64,000 nucleotides of DNA from CAVPJW01 sp963705525 (GCA_963705525.1 CAVPJW010000007.1:62001-126000), one strand, 5' to 3'; shown: positions 25,617 to 34,507, counted from the first letter of the stretch. Translations and numbers: made by a program. Notes: a model not told the origin generated them from the sequence alone.

Positions 25617-26035
25617 TCGCGTACGTGGACGCCTCTGTTTTGCTTCGCGTCGCGCTCGGGCAACCAGATGCCCTGGCCGAGTGGAAGGATATCCAGCAGG
25701 GTGTCGCGAGTGCCCTCGTGATGACCGAGAGTCTGAGGACGTTGGATCGACTGCGCCTGCGCGCCCGCCTCGCCGATCCGGAGGTCGCAAAGCGCCGGTC
25801 ACTGATGCTGACGCTCATCGGATCGATCGAACTCGTCGAGATCGATACGGTCGTTCTCGAGCGAGCGGCTCAGCCGATGCCCACTGAATTGGGGACTCTT
25901 GACGCCATTCACCTCGCCACGGCGCTCCTCTGGAAGGAGATGGCGGGTGTGAATCTGGTCATGGCCACGCATGACGCCGCGCTCGCGCTCGGGGCCGAGG
26001 CCCATGGTCTGCCCGTTGTGGGGATGGGACGGTGA
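25613..26035 (+). CDS. PIN-domain ribonuclease toxin, VapC-like
   Basis: 140 aa from a GTG overlapping the antitoxin stop. It has the PIN acidic residues: Asp6 in YVDASVLL, Glu in VMTESLRT, Asp in LGTLDAIHLATAL and Asp in ATHDAALA. The full-length fold appears intact. In the family such proteins cleave RNA in a Mg2+-dependent way and are held inactive by the partner antitoxin. The downstream spacer carries a 7-bp array, then the amine oxidase gene. Confidence 0.88.
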   Translation: MIAYVDASVLLRVALGQPDALAEWKDIQQGVASALVMTESLRTLDRLRLRARLADPEVAKRRSLMLTLIGSIELVEIDTVVLERAAQPMPTELGTLDAIHLATALLWKEMAGVNLVMATHDAALALGAEAHGLPVVGMGR

Positions 26036-26068
26036 GCCTAACAACCAAGAACCAATAACTAAGAACCC
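26034..26068. repeat. Exact 7-bp array, AGAACCA type
   Basis: Five 7-bp units run from 26034: GAGCCTA, ACAACCA, AGAACCA, ATAACTA, AGAACCC. The first unit overlaps the PIN toxin stop codon and the last lies 30 bp before the next start. Confidence 0.75.
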
Positions 26069-26098
26069 CGCTCTCTCCGTCACCGAAGGAGTATCGCA

Positions 26099-27337
26099 AT
26101 GCCTCGTCTCAACCGTCGCACGTTCCTCAAGGCCGCCGGCAGTGGCGTCGGGACGCTGGCGCTCTCCCCTTCGCCTCTAGCACAAGGCGCTCAGACGTCC
26201 GTCCCGGGCGGCACCTCGGAAGTCGTCGTCGTGGGCGCCGGCGCATTTGGCGGATGGACGTCGCTTTATCTGAAAGAAATGGGCTTTTCGGTGACGATGA
26301 TCGATCAGTACGGTCCGGGAAACTCGCGGGCGACCTCCGGCGGAGAGTCGCGCCAGATTCGCGCCGGGTACGGCGAACGCGAACTCTATACGCAATGGGT
26401 GATCCAGGCGTTCGAGCGATGGAAGGCGCGCGAATTGGAATGGGGCCGGAGGCTCTTGTTTCAGACTGGCCAGCTGTCGATGACGCGCGAGTGGACCGAC
26501 TACCTGACCGCCACGCGGAAAGTCTTCGACAAGCTCGGGGTGAAGTACGACGTGATCAAGCACGATGATCTTCGGCGCCAGTATCCGCAGATCAATACCG
26601 AAAGCATCGACTTCGCGATGTACACACCGAGCACCGGCGTGCTGAAAGCCAGGGAAGGGTGCGTGGCGGTCGCACACGCGTTCGAGAAGAAGGGCGGACG
26701 GTTTCTCATCGCGAAGACGGATCTGGGCCGGCGCTCAGGCGGCACGCTCGAGGACGTCGTGCTGTCCACGGGCCAGAGGGTCGCGGCGCAGACCTTCGTG
26801 TTCGCCTGCGGGCCCTGGCTGCCGAAGGTGTTCCCTACCGTGATGCAGAACAAACTGAAGACGCCCCGGCGCGTCGTGTTCTTCTACGGCACGCCTCCCG
26901 GTGACGAGCGCTTCACCTTTCCGAATTGTCCAGCCTGGGCAGTCGACAGCGCTTACGGTTTCCCCAGCATCGAGGGCAAGGGTTTCAAGGTTGTCCCGAC
27001 GATCGATCAGGTCATGGTCGATCCCGACACGCAGGAGCACACGTTGACGTCAGAGGAGCTGCGCCACGGTCGCGAGTTCGCGACGAAATGGTTTCCCGCG
27101 CTCGCCAATCAGCCGCTGGTCGAGAGCAAGGTCTGTCAACGGGAAGACAGCGTGGACGAGCATTTCATCGTCTGCCAACATCCGGAGCTGAGCAATGTGT
27201 GGCTGGTCGGTGGCGGATCCGGCCATGGCTACAAACACGGCATCATGCTGGGCGACTATGTGGCGAACCGCGTTGTGGGGAAGGATAAGAATCCGGAGCT
27301 GGCGGATACGTTCAAACTCAAGGATGGCGTGTTCTGA
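26099..27337 (+). CDS. Tat-exported FAD-dependent amine oxidase, sarcosine-oxidase-like (DAO family)
   Basis: 412 aa; GAAGGAG precedes the ATG. The N-terminus carries a twin-arginine signal (RRTFLKAAGSG), so the folded flavoprotein is probably exported. The Rossmann FAD motif is VVVGAGAFGGW (about 42-52), followed by IDQYGPGNSRATSGGESRQIR as in monomeric sarcosine oxidase. The C-terminal segment VCQREDSVDEHF contains Cys346 at the place of the covalently FAD-linked cysteine of that family, and GGGSGHGYKHG follows. It would oxidise a secondary amine or N-methyl amino acid with O2. Its stop falls exactly where a truncated PIN gene on the other strand breaks off. Confidence 0.86.
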   Translation: MPRLNRRTFLKAAGSGVGTLALSPSPLAQGAQTSVPGGTSEVVVVGAGAFGGWTSLYLKEMGFSVTMIDQYGPGNSRATSGGESRQIRAGYGERELYTQWVIQAFERWKARELEWGRRLLFQTGQLSMTREWTDYLTATRKVFDKLGVKYDVIKHDDLRRQYPQINTESIDFAMYTPSTGVLKAREGCVAVAHAFEKKGGRFLIAKTDLGRRSGGTLEDVVLSTGQRVAAQTFVFACGPWLPKVFPTVMQNKLKTPRRVVFFYGTPPGDERFTFPNCPAWAVDSAYGFPSIEGKGFKVVPTIDQVMVDPDTQEHTLTSEELRHGREFATKWFPALANQPLVESKVCQREDSVDEHFIVCQHPELSNVWLVGGGSGHGYKHGIMLGDYVANRVVGKDKNPELADTFKLKDGVF

Positions 27338-27432
27338 GCGGCGCTCCAGACCAGAGACGCACTCGCCGCGAAGGGTGTGCGATCGAGCAGCACGTCGAGC
27401 ACGACGTTCACGTCGAGCAGGATCCGCCTCAT
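27338..27432 (-). pseudogene. N-terminal fragment of a PIN-domain toxin
   Basis: The minus-strand ATG at 27432 overlaps the antitoxin stop (ATGA) and reads MRRILLDVNVVLDVLLDRTP, the first strand and helix of a PIN domain with its first Asp. Homology is lost about 31 codons in, at the stop codon of the oppositely oriented amine oxidase. The remaining acidic residues are gone, so no nuclease activity is expected. Confidence 0.75.
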
Positions 27433-27659
27433 CGATGCTTCTGCTCGAGATAACGACGATAGTCCCGAACCGCGCCGCGCTTCAGGGACCCCCTGAGCCT
27501 GGCCAGCACTGGGGGACTGCCGCCGCCTGGATCGGGAGGAGCTGCGGCGAGATCCAGCATCTTCTCGACGAGGGCCGACACCGACGTGCCCTGCGCGCGC
27601 GCGTAGCGTTTGGCCCGCGCCACGACGCGCGCATCCACGCTCAAGGTGAGTTTCGGCAT
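27429..27659 (-). CDS. Orphan antitoxin, DUF6364-like ribbon-helix-helix protein
   Basis: 76 aa. The N-terminus MPKLTLSVDARVVARAKRYA is the strand and first helix of a ribbon-helix-helix type antitoxin, with GTSVSALVEKML as the second helix. The C-terminal half (LKRGAVRDYRRYLEQKHR) would contact a toxin. The gene is complete, but its toxin partner (27338-27432) survives only as a fragment. A long perfect palindrome overlaps its start codon. It may still act as a DNA-binding repressor or protect against related PIN toxins; this is inference. Confidence 0.8.
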   Translation of the reverse strand: MPKLTLSVDARVVARAKRYARAQGTSVSALVEKMLDLAAAPPDPGGGSPPVLARLRGSLKRGAVRDYRRYLEQKHR

Positions 27660-27688
27660 ACGTATGAATGTACCACATTCATACGTAT
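27658..27688 (-). promoter_or_regulatory. 31-bp perfect palindrome overlapping the orphan antitoxin start
   Basis: Two 14-bp arms, ATACGTATGAATGT (27658-27671) and ACATTCATACGTAT (27675-27688), flank a 3-bp centre. The left arm contains the antitoxin start codon. It is AT-rich against the local background. Position and symmetry fit an autoregulatory operator. Confidence 0.75.
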
Positions 27689-27720
27689 CTCACACCCGCG
27701 TCTCGCAGGCCAGTCACACC

Positions 27721-28266
27721 TTAGCGTCTCAGCATCGGCAAGGGACTCCACGGATGCGTCAGCAGGCGACGGCACGATAACTGGACGAGGCGCTTGTGGA
27801 AGCCCGCACTGGGCCATCGGGAATACATGGCCGTCAGATAGGCCCGCGGCACCCCGAAACGGACGAGACCTCTTGACACATCCACCCAGTCCGCCCGTCT
27901 GAACGCCTCGACGAGCGAGCTCGAATCGCCGGGGCATCTTGAGATCTTGTGATGCTCGAGGATCATCGCCGTGATCTCCGACGTCCACTCCGTTCTGCTC
28001 AGACGCACAAGATGCTCGCGGGCCAGCCTGATTGACGGCTCGAGATAGTCGAACGTGCCGTCCGTCCAGATGCCCATGTCATGGAACGCCGCCGCAATGG
28101 CGATCTTCTCGAGTCGCTCCGGGGCATCAGGCGATAGGAGGACGCACAAATTGGCGACGCGATAGGTGTGGTTCCGGTACCCGGTGAAATCGCGTCCCAG
28201 TTCCGCGGCGTGGTCATCGAGCAGCCGGTCCAGCGTTGGGATCTCGACCAGGAGATGCTCTGTCAA
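27721..28266 (-). CDS. HD-domain protein
   Basis: 181 aa from a TTG; no ATG lies near and the N-terminus aligns well with relatives. HD-superfamily metal ligands are present: His in YRNHTYRVANL, His-Asp in AAFHDMGIW, and further His/Asp in LEHHKISR and ADWVDV. Members hydrolyse phosphate esters or nucleotides; the substrate of this small soluble form is unknown. The start codon adjoins the 7-bp array on its upstream side. Confidence 0.78.
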   Translation of the reverse strand: MTEHLLVEIPTLDRLLDDHAAELGRDFTGYRNHTYRVANLCVLLSPDAPERLEKIAIAAAFHDMGIWTDGTFDYLEPSIRLAREHLVRLSRTEWTSEITAMILEHHKISRCPGDSSSLVEAFRRADWVDVSRGLVRFGVPRAYLTAMYSRWPSAGFHKRLVQLSCRRLLTHPWSPLPMLRR

Positions 28267-28270
28267 TGCT

Positions 28271-28319
28271 GAAGCCTGAAGCTTGGAACCCGAAGCCTGT
28301 AGCCCGTAGCCTGCAGTCC
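28271..28319. repeat. Exact 7-bp array, GAAGCCT/GTAGCCC type
   Basis: Seven units from 28271 keep an exact 7-bp step: GAAGCCT, GAAGCTT, GGAACCC, GAAGCCT, GTAGCCC, GTAGCCT, GCAGTCC. GAAGCCT is the complement of AGGCTTC, the unit of the array at 19082. It fills the spacer between two minus-strand genes. Confidence 0.85.
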
Positions 28320-28327
28320 GTGAGATG

Positions 28328-29182
28328 TCATGCCTTGGGGAGCCGCGCGTTAATCCATCCGACGATGTCAGCCATGACCTTCTCTTTGCCGAGATCGTTG
28401 AGCAGGTCGTGGGCGTACCCCTCGTAAAGCTTCAACGTCTTGTCAGTCGAACCAGCCTTGTCGAAAAAGAGCTGGCTACCCCCCGGCTTCGTGACCCTGT
28501 CCGCCGTGCCGTGAAGAATGAGGACCGGCAGCGTGATGAGTGGAAACTCCCGCTTGAGGCGCTCGTCGGCATGGACGAGCTCGGCCACCGTTCGCGTCGG
28601 CTGCACCTCGTGCGCGATGAGCGGGTCGTCCAGCATGAACTGCACCGCCTTGGGATCGCGCGAGAAATCCTCGGTCTTGAGATTCAGCACGTGGGCGTGG
28701 GGAGCCACGTGGCTCAGCCCCTTGAGAACCGCCAGGGCAAAGTCGGGCGCGTACACCTGGAACGCGAAACTTTCGCAGATCAGTCCGGCCAGCTCGGCTT
28801 GGTGCTCGAGCGTGTAGACAGAAGACACGACGCCACCGGCGCTGTGACCGAGCAGGAACATCGGGAGCCCGGGCTCTCGCGACTTCGCGAGGTTCACCAG
28901 GACGTTCACGTCGTCGAGGTAGTCCTGAAACTTCTCGAGGTAGAAACGCTCGCCGTCCGACTTGCCGCGACCGCGCAGGTCGAGGGCATATACGGCAAGG
29001 CCGTTGGCCACGAACTGTTCGGCTACCCACCCGTAATAGCCACTGTGCGACTTGACGCCGTGGCAGATGGCGACGACACCGCGAATCCTTCCATCAGGCC
29101 GCCATGACCGCACGAAAATATTGAGCCCACCGGTTCCTTTGGTGGTCTCTTCACGCACACGCTTCTCTGGGCCTTGCGCCAT
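28328..29182 (-). CDS. Alpha/beta hydrolase, monoacylglycerol-lipase/lysophospholipase-like
   Basis: 284 aa. The hydrolase-4 (monoglyceride lipase) pattern is clear: VAICHGVKSHSGYYGWVAE, DLRGRGKSDG, the nucleophile elbow GHSAGG with Ser about residue 120, LHGTADRVTKP with the Asp, and GYAHDLLND with the His. No signal peptide is seen, so it is probably cytoplasmic. It would hydrolyse glycerol or lysophospholipid esters. It is divergent from the gene at 29403. Confidence 0.88.
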   Translation of the reverse strand: MAQGPEKRVREETTKGTGGLNIFVRSWRPDGRIRGVVAICHGVKSHSGYYGWVAEQFVANGLAVYALDLRGRGKSDGERFYLEKFQDYLDDVNVLVNLAKSREPGLPMFLLGHSAGGVVSSVYTLEHQAELAGLICESFAFQVYAPDFALAVLKGLSHVAPHAHVLNLKTEDFSRDPKAVQFMLDDPLIAHEVQPTRTVAELVHADERLKREFPLITLPVLILHGTADRVTKPGGSQLFFDKAGSTDKTLKLYEGYAHDLLNDLGKEKVMADIVGWINARLPKA

Positions 29183-29402
29183 ACTGACTTCTTGTCACAT
29201 CTGTCGCCTGTCTGCGCTGCAAGGTGAGACGTCGATCCTGCCACGAATTGCGGCGAAGATCAGCCCGTCGCCTTGATGATCGCCGGGCTTCTGGAGGTCG
29301 ACGGTGCTAGACTACGCTCTCCCTGCGGAGCGATCGACGTTCCATTCTCGATCGAGTTCTGTCCGGAATCCACATGTCCGTCATCACCAAAGGCGACAGC
29401 GT

Positions 29403-29996
29403 ATGAATCCAGCGGACTGCATCCTCTTCAGCGGCGGAGCGGCCGGTGCCGAAGTCCATTTCGGCTCCTGCGCAGAACGCCACGGCATCGAAGAGGTGAA
29501 CTTCACGTTTGAAGGCCGTCCCGAGATCCGGCAGCGCGGCCTGCGTGCGCTCAATCACGAAGAGCTCAAGGCGGGCGACGTCAGTCTCGAGTACGTCTCC
29601 CGACTGATGAACCGGCGGTACTCCGAGGGCGTCACCATCCGAAAGGTGCTGCAGACCTTGTGGTATCAGGTGAATTCCGGCCAGGAGATCTACGTCATCG
29701 GAACCATCCTCCCCGACAACACCGTCCGGGGCGGCACGGGCTGGGGCGCCGAATTCGCGAAGCTGTGCAACAAATCCCTGCACGTGTTCGACCAGGAAAA
29801 GGACGGCTGGTTCAAATGGAGCGGCACGACGTGGCAGCCGCTCGGCCGAGCGGCTGGTCCGGTCATCGCTCATCCTCACTTTACGGGAACGGGCACGCGT
29901 CGCCTCCAACCGAACGGCCAGCGCGCCATCGAAGAACTCTTCGACCGTTCGTTCGCCAGCGCCGCCACACCGGCGACGTTGACGTCAGGGGCGTAG
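29403..29996 (+). CDS. Unknown protein, possible SLOG-like nucleotide-binding fold
   Basis: 197 aa from the ATG at 29403. The start ILFSGGAAGAEVHFGSCAER resembles the first strand and glycine loop of SLOG/YpsA-type Rossmann folds. A second glycine-rich segment, TVRGGTGWGAEFAKLCNK, follows at about 120-137, with a strand reading LHVFDQEKDGWFKW. I do not recognise a named family. No membrane or signal segment is present. The neighbours (hydrolase, PadR regulator) do not suggest a role. SLOG proteins bind nucleotides or nucleotide-derived ligands; that assignment here is tentative. Confidence 0.6.
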   Translation: MNPADCILFSGGAAGAEVHFGSCAERHGIEEVNFTFEGRPEIRQRGLRALNHEELKAGDVSLEYVSRLMNRRYSEGVTIRKVLQTLWYQVNSGQEIYVIGTILPDNTVRGGTGWGAEFAKLCNKSLHVFDQEKDGWFKWSGTTWQPLGRAAGPVIAHPHFTGTGTRRLQPNGQRAIEELFDRSFASAATPATLTSGA

Positions 29997-30059
29997 CGCG
30001 CAGACGAAACCTTTTGACATTCGGCCCGTCTAAGGTGCAGGATCTCCCCTAAGACGTTT

Positions 30060-30404
30060 ATGGGAGAGCTCAAGAAGCCGACGGCCGGCACGCTCCTGCC
30101 GGGAACACTCGACATGCTCGTGCTCAAGACGCTCTGTCAGGGATCGATGCACGGCTATGCCATCGCAGAGTTCATTCACGAGGCGTCGAGCGACGTGCTG
30201 AAAGTCGAGGAGGGCGCGCTCTATCCCGCGCTTCACCGGCTCGAAGTGCGCGGGCTGCTCAAATCCGAGTGGGGCGCGTCGGACAACAACCGCCGCGCCA
30301 AGTTCTACCGGCTGACCGCGCTCGGACGGCGCGAGTTGGATGAGGAATCGGAATTCTGGCAGCGCGTCGCGGCGGCAGTGACTCGCGTCATGCAGACCGC
30401 CTGA
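30060..30404 (+). CDS. PadR-family transcriptional regulator
   Basis: 114 aa. PadR winged-helix features are clear: LPGTLDMLVLKTLCQGSMHG, the basic wing segment EGALYPALHRLEVRGLL and RRAKFYRLTALGRREL, and a C-terminal helix ending AAAVTRVM. In Acidobacteriota such regulators typically sit directly before ADOP permease genes, as here (31 bp spacing), and probably repress them in response to a small molecule or drug. Confidence 0.93.
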   Translation: MGELKKPTAGTLLPGTLDMLVLKTLCQGSMHGYAIAEFIHEASSDVLKVEEGALYPALHRLEVRGLLKSEWGASDNNRRAKFYRLTALGRRELDEESEFWQRVAAAVTRVMQTA

Positions 30405-30435
30405 CGAACCCCGATGTTGCCGATGCTTTTCTGAT

Positions 30436-33141
30436 ATGCCTGGGATCGCACGGACGGCGAGGGCGGCTATCGAAGCCGTAGTCGGCGTATGGTCTCGGAT
30501 AAGGGCGCTCATTCTGCGCCCGCGCCTCGAGCGCGACCTGGACGAAGAGCTCTCATTTCACCTGGCGATGCGTGAGGCGGAGCTGATCCATCGCGGCGTT
30601 CCGGTGGATCGCGCGCGGGATGCCGCCCGGCAGCGCTTCGGCAATGTGACGCACCTCAAAGAGCAAACCCGCGACATCTGGACCTTTCCGTCGCTCGAAT
30701 CCTTCGGCCAGGACGTGCGATTCGCGCTGCGGACGCTCGGAAAGGCCCCAGGCTTCACGATGGTCGCCGTCACAGCGTTGGCGATCGGCATCGGGGGTAA
30801 TACGGCGATCTTCAGCCTGGTCGATGCCATGCGCGCACGCGCGCTGCCCTACAAAGAGCCCGATCGCCTCGTCGAGTTGTGGGGCAACGTCATGCGCGCG
30901 AATGTCGAACGCCGTGGCAATTCATACCCCGATTTCCTCGACTGGCGCGCACAGTCGCGGAGCTTCGAGAACATGGCCGCGTTCGACAACCACACCCTGA
31001 CGCTGAAGGACGGCGACGAGCCGGAGCGCATCGTGATGGAATCGGTCTCGGCGGCATATTTCTCACTGCTCGGAATCGACGCGGCCATCGGCCGTACGTT
31101 CGGCGAGGACGAAGATCTCGTCGCAAAACCGACGCACGTCGCCGTCCTGAGCGACGGGTTGTGGAAGCGCCGGTTCGGGTCCAATCCGCGGATCATCGGA
31201 CGCCAGATCGCGCTCAACACCGACACGTACACCGTCATCGGAGTGATGCCGCCAGGATTCAAGGGCATCACGGACACCGCGGAACTCTGGGCGCCCTTTG
31301 CGCTGTACAGGCCGCCCGATTCGATGGCCGAGCGCGGCAACCGCGGATTCGGGGCGCTCGGGCGACTCAAGCCAGGTGTCACTCTCGCCGGCGCGCAAAG
31401 CGAGATGGACACGATCTCCCGCCGGCTTCAACAGGCGTATCCCGACACCAACGAGAAGCGCGCCGTCGAGGTGAGCCCGCTCGACGTCGAGCTATTCGGC
31501 TCACTGCGTTGGGCGCTTCGTACGCTGATGGCCGCGGTGGCGTTCGTGCTGCTCATCGCGTGCGCCAACGTCGCGAACCTCCTGATCGCGCGCGCGGAGA
31601 CGCGCCGTCGCGAGATCGCGGTGCGGACTGCACTCGGGGCCGGCCGCAGCCGACTGCTCCGGCAACTGATCACGGAAAGCTGCGTGCTCACCGCGCTCGG
31701 CGCCATCGCGGGACTTGTGCTCGCCCGCCTGGCGGTCTTGGCGCTCGTGGCGCAAAGCCCCGTGACGTTCCCGAGCTTCGTCACGCCCGCTCTCGATGTT
31801 CGCGTGGCGGCATTCACCGTCGCCGTCTCGCTTGCCTGCGGCATTCTCGTCGGTCTCGCGCCTGGGCTGCAGGCACACGCTGGTGATTTGAGCGACGCCC
31901 TCAAGGAGACCGCACGCGGCAGCGACGGCCGACGTGCCCATCGACTGCGGAGCACCCTGGTGGTCGCCGAGCTCTCGATGGCCGTCGTGCTGCTGATCGG
32001 CGCAGGCCTGATGATCCGCTCAGTGAAAAATCTCGCCGCGATCGATCCCGGCTTCGATCCTCGATCGGTCCTGACGCTTCGCCTCAGCATTCCGCGTGCA
32101 CCGGTGCAGCCGTCCTCACCCTCAACGCCCCCCGCGCCGCCGCCGGTCGTTCAGAGCCGTCTGCTGCTCGACCGGGTCCGCGCGGTGCCGGGCGTCATCG
32201 CCGTCTCGGTCGGGTCCGACCTGCCCCTCGACGGTAACGCCAGCGCCGGAACTTACAGCGCCGAAGGCATGCCGCCGGTTGACGCGCAGACCGTCCCGCG
32301 CGCCTATCGTCACCGCGTGTCGCCTGAGTTCTTCGGCGTCTTGCGCATGCCGATACTCGCCGGACGGACGTTTGCGGAAGAGGAGCTCTCGGCCGCGTCA
32401 ACCGCCGTGATCGTCAGCGAGCGCGTGGTGAGACGATTCTGGCCGGAACAGGATCCCATCGGCAAACGCATCAAGCTCGGGTCGGTCACGTCCGCCTCAA
32501 GGTGGCTGTCGATAGTCGGCGTGGTAGGCGAGATCAAGTACCGGGGCCTGCCCGACAACCCGACGGCCGATCCGGACATCTATCTGCCCTTCGTCGAGCA
32601 AGATGCCCAGCTTGGGCTTGCGATCCGTGCAAGCGTGCCGCCGTCGTCGCTGGTCGCGCCAATTCGCGCGGCCGTTCGCACCGCGGATCCGTCGATCCCC
32701 GTGTACTCCGTGTCATCCATGGACGACCTGATCGCGGACCAGACATCGCAGTCACGATTCACGATGTGGCTGATGGGAGTGTTCGCGGCGATCGCCTTGT
32801 CGCTCGCCGTGATCGGTATTTACGGTGTGATGTCGTACCTGGTGACCGAGCGAACGCGCGAGATCGGAATTCGGCTGGCGCTCGGCGCAGGCAGCCGGGA
32901 TATCTTGCGGCTCGTGGTCGACAACGGCGCGCGACTCATCGGCGCCGGCCTCGCGCTCGGCATCGTCGCCTCGTTCGCGTTGCAGCGCCTCGTTCGATCG
33001 ATGCTGTTCGGGGTCACGGCCGCCGACGCGGCATCGGTCGGCGCGGTTGTTTTGCTCGCGACGGTCGCGCTGGTCGCGTGCTACGTCCCGGCGGCTCGGG
33101 CCGCGCGCGTCGATCCCCTCCGCGCCTTACGCCACGAATAG
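30436..33141 (+). CDS. ABC transporter permease, ADOP (acidobacterial duplicated orphan permease) family
   Basis: 901 aa. The N-terminal 80 residues form the ADOP-specific segment (LERDLDEELSFHLAMREAEL, ARQRFGNVTHLKE). Two MacB/FtsX units follow, each with a periplasmic domain and FtsX core: FALRTLGKAPGFTMVAV and NTAIFSLVDAM near the start, then RRREIAVRTALGAGRSRL in the first core and RTREIGIRLALGAGSRDI in the second. There are eight membrane segments in all. No ATPase gene adjoins it, as is usual for this orphan family. The function is thought to be export or envelope signalling. It is co-oriented with the PadR gene. Confidence 0.92.
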   Translation: MPGIARTARAAIEAVVGVWSRIRALILRPRLERDLDEELSFHLAMREAELIHRGVPVDRARDAARQRFGNVTHLKEQTRDIWTFPSLESFGQDVRFALRTLGKAPGFTMVAVTALAIGIGGNTAIFSLVDAMRARALPYKEPDRLVELWGNVMRANVERRGNSYPDFLDWRAQSRSFENMAAFDNHTLTLKDGDEPERIVMESVSAAYFSLLGIDAAIGRTFGEDEDLVAKPTHVAVLSDGLWKRRFGSNPRIIGRQIALNTDTYTVIGVMPPGFKGITDTAELWAPFALYRPPDSMAERGNRGFGALGRLKPGVTLAGAQSEMDTISRRLQQAYPDTNEKRAVEVSPLDVELFGSLRWALRTLMAAVAFVLLIACANVANLLIARAETRRREIAVRTALGAGRSRLLRQLITESCVLTALGAIAGLVLARLAVLALVAQSPVTFPSFVTPALDVRVAAFTVAVSLACGILVGLAPGLQAHAGDLSDALKETARGSDGRRAHRLRSTLVVAELSMAVVLLIGAGLMIRSVKNLAAIDPGFDPRSVLTLRLSIPRAPVQPSSPSTPPAPPPVVQSRLLLDRVRAVPGVIAVSVGSDLPLDGNASAGTYSAEGMPPVDAQTVPRAYRHRVSPEFFGVLRMPILAGRTFAEEELSAASTAVIVSERVVRRFWPEQDPIGKRIKLGSVTSASRWLSIVGVVGEIKYRGLPDNPTADPDIYLPFVEQDAQLGLAIRASVPPSSLVAPIRAAVRTADPSIPVYSVSSMDDLIADQTSQSRFTMWLMGVFAAIALSLAVIGIYGVMSYLVTERTREIGIRLALGAGSRDILRLVVDNGARLIGAGLALGIVASFALQRLVRSMLFGVTAADAASVGAVVLLATVALVACYVPAARAARVDPLRALRHE

Positions 33142-33183
33142 CCCCGGCCCTTCCTCTCCTGCTTTGACTTGACGCGCGAGGCG

Positions 33184-33189
33184 TATAAT
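33184..33189 (+). promoter_or_regulatory. TATAAT box ten bases before the M20 amidohydrolase start
   Basis: GTATAATC lies so close to the ATG at 33199 that transcription would begin only a few bases before it, suggesting a leaderless or very short-leader mRNA. TTGACT lies 14 bp upstream (33164-33169), which is a short spacing. The same GTATAATC occurs at the same kind of distance before the kinase at 43499. Confidence 0.5.
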
Positions 33190-33198
33190 CCTGCGCCC

Positions 33199-34473
33199 AT
33201 GCACATTGACATGGCCGATTCGCTCCACCGGAGTGCCCGCAGTGTCATCGCCGATCTCCGCGAGCTGGCGGCGTTGACATCGACCGCACAGGGTGCCCAA
33301 CGCGTCGCGTGGGGACCCGTGTGGAAGAAGGCCCGCGGATGGCTGCAGGACAAGCTGGCTCATATCGGCCTTGCGCCGGTTCAGGATTCCGCCGGCAACA
33401 ACTGGGTCACACTCCCGGGTGAATCCGAGAGGACGGTCATCGTCGCGGGGCATCTGGACTCGGTGCCGAATGGCGGCTGGCTCGATGGCACGCTCGGTGT
33501 GGTCGTGGCGTTGGAGGCGCTTCGTCGATACGCACATGGGCCAAAGCCGCCCGTTACGCTTCGGCTGGTCGATTGGGCCGACGAGGAAGGCGCGCGTTTC
33601 GGGCGCAGCCTCCTCGGATCTTCGGCCGCCTCGGGCAGCCTCGACGTCGACAAAGTCCGGGATCTCAAGGATGCCGAGGGCATCCGACTGGAAGACGCTC
33701 TGCGGAATCACGGCGTGATGCTCGACACGATGTTGAACGCACGGCACGAGCTCAAACGCATCGATGCGAAGGCCTATCTCGAAATGCACATCGAGCAGGG
33801 GCCGGTGCTCGAGTCGATGAACAAGTCGGCGGGGGTCGTGCTGGGGACGTTCGGACTGGAGCGCAACATGGTGCGGTTCGTCGGCCAGGCGGCACATTCA
33901 GGATCGACTCCCATCGCGATGCGGCGGGACGCTTTCCTCGCGGCGGCGGCCACGGCGCTCGAGTGCCGCGAAATTGCCCGCCGCCATTCGAAGCCCGGCG
34001 CCGGCGTCGTAAGCACGACGGGCGTCGTCAAGGTCGAACCGGGAATCGTGACCGCAGTGCCGGGCGTGGCTGAAATCTCGGTCGATCAGCGGGCCCTCGA
34101 TCCCGATGTGCTGGCGATCATGTGCCAGGAGGCGCAGGCGGCATCGCGCCGCGTGGCGCAGGAGAACAATGTGTCCGTCGAGTGGAAACCACTATGGCGG
34201 ATCGATCCGCGCCCTTTCGATCCGCACCTGCTCCGGCTGTGCGAGGAATCGGTTCGCGAGGTGACCGGCGATGCGCCGAAGCTGCCGTCGGGCCCGCTGC
34301 ACGATGCCGCGGAAATGGTGCCGCACATGCCGGTGGTCATGATGTTCGCCTATTCCTCAAGGGGTCTGTCTCACTGCAAGGAAGAAGACACACCCGAAGA
34401 GCATCTCGAGAGAGCGATCAGCGCCTTCCTGCTGCTGGTCGACAAGACCGTCGCCAGCGTCGCGCAGAGCTGA
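33199..34473 (+). CDS. M20-family amidohydrolase, N-carbamoyl-amino-acid hydrolase/allantoate amidohydrolase-like
   Basis: 424 aa from the ATG at 33199. The hydantoinase/carbamoylase subgroup pattern is present: GHLDSVPNGGWLDGTLG with the first His and Asp ligands, DEEGARFGRSLLGS, EMHIEQGPVLE, FVGQAAHSGSTPI in the dimer domain, and GLSHCKEEDTPEEHL near the end. These are the two-metal ligands and substrate-carboxylate segments of the family. It would release an amino acid from an N-carbamoyl or ureido compound in the cytoplasm. The MFS gene that follows after 34 bp may import the substrate. Confidence 0.87.
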   Translation: MHIDMADSLHRSARSVIADLRELAALTSTAQGAQRVAWGPVWKKARGWLQDKLAHIGLAPVQDSAGNNWVTLPGESERTVIVAGHLDSVPNGGWLDGTLGVVVALEALRRYAHGPKPPVTLRLVDWADEEGARFGRSLLGSSAASGSLDVDKVRDLKDAEGIRLEDALRNHGVMLDTMLNARHELKRIDAKAYLEMHIEQGPVLESMNKSAGVVLGTFGLERNMVRFVGQAAHSGSTPIAMRRDAFLAAAATALECREIARRHSKPGAGVVSTTGVVKVEPGIVTAVPGVAEISVDQRALDPDVLAIMCQEAQAASRRVAQENNVSVEWKPLWRIDPRPFDPHLLRLCEESVREVTGDAPKLPSGPLHDAAEMVPHMPVVMMFAYSSRGLSHCKEEDTPEEHLERAISAFLLLVDKTVASVAQS

Positions 34474-34507
34474 CCTCGCGCCACGACCGGATCTGGTGCC
34501 CCCATCC

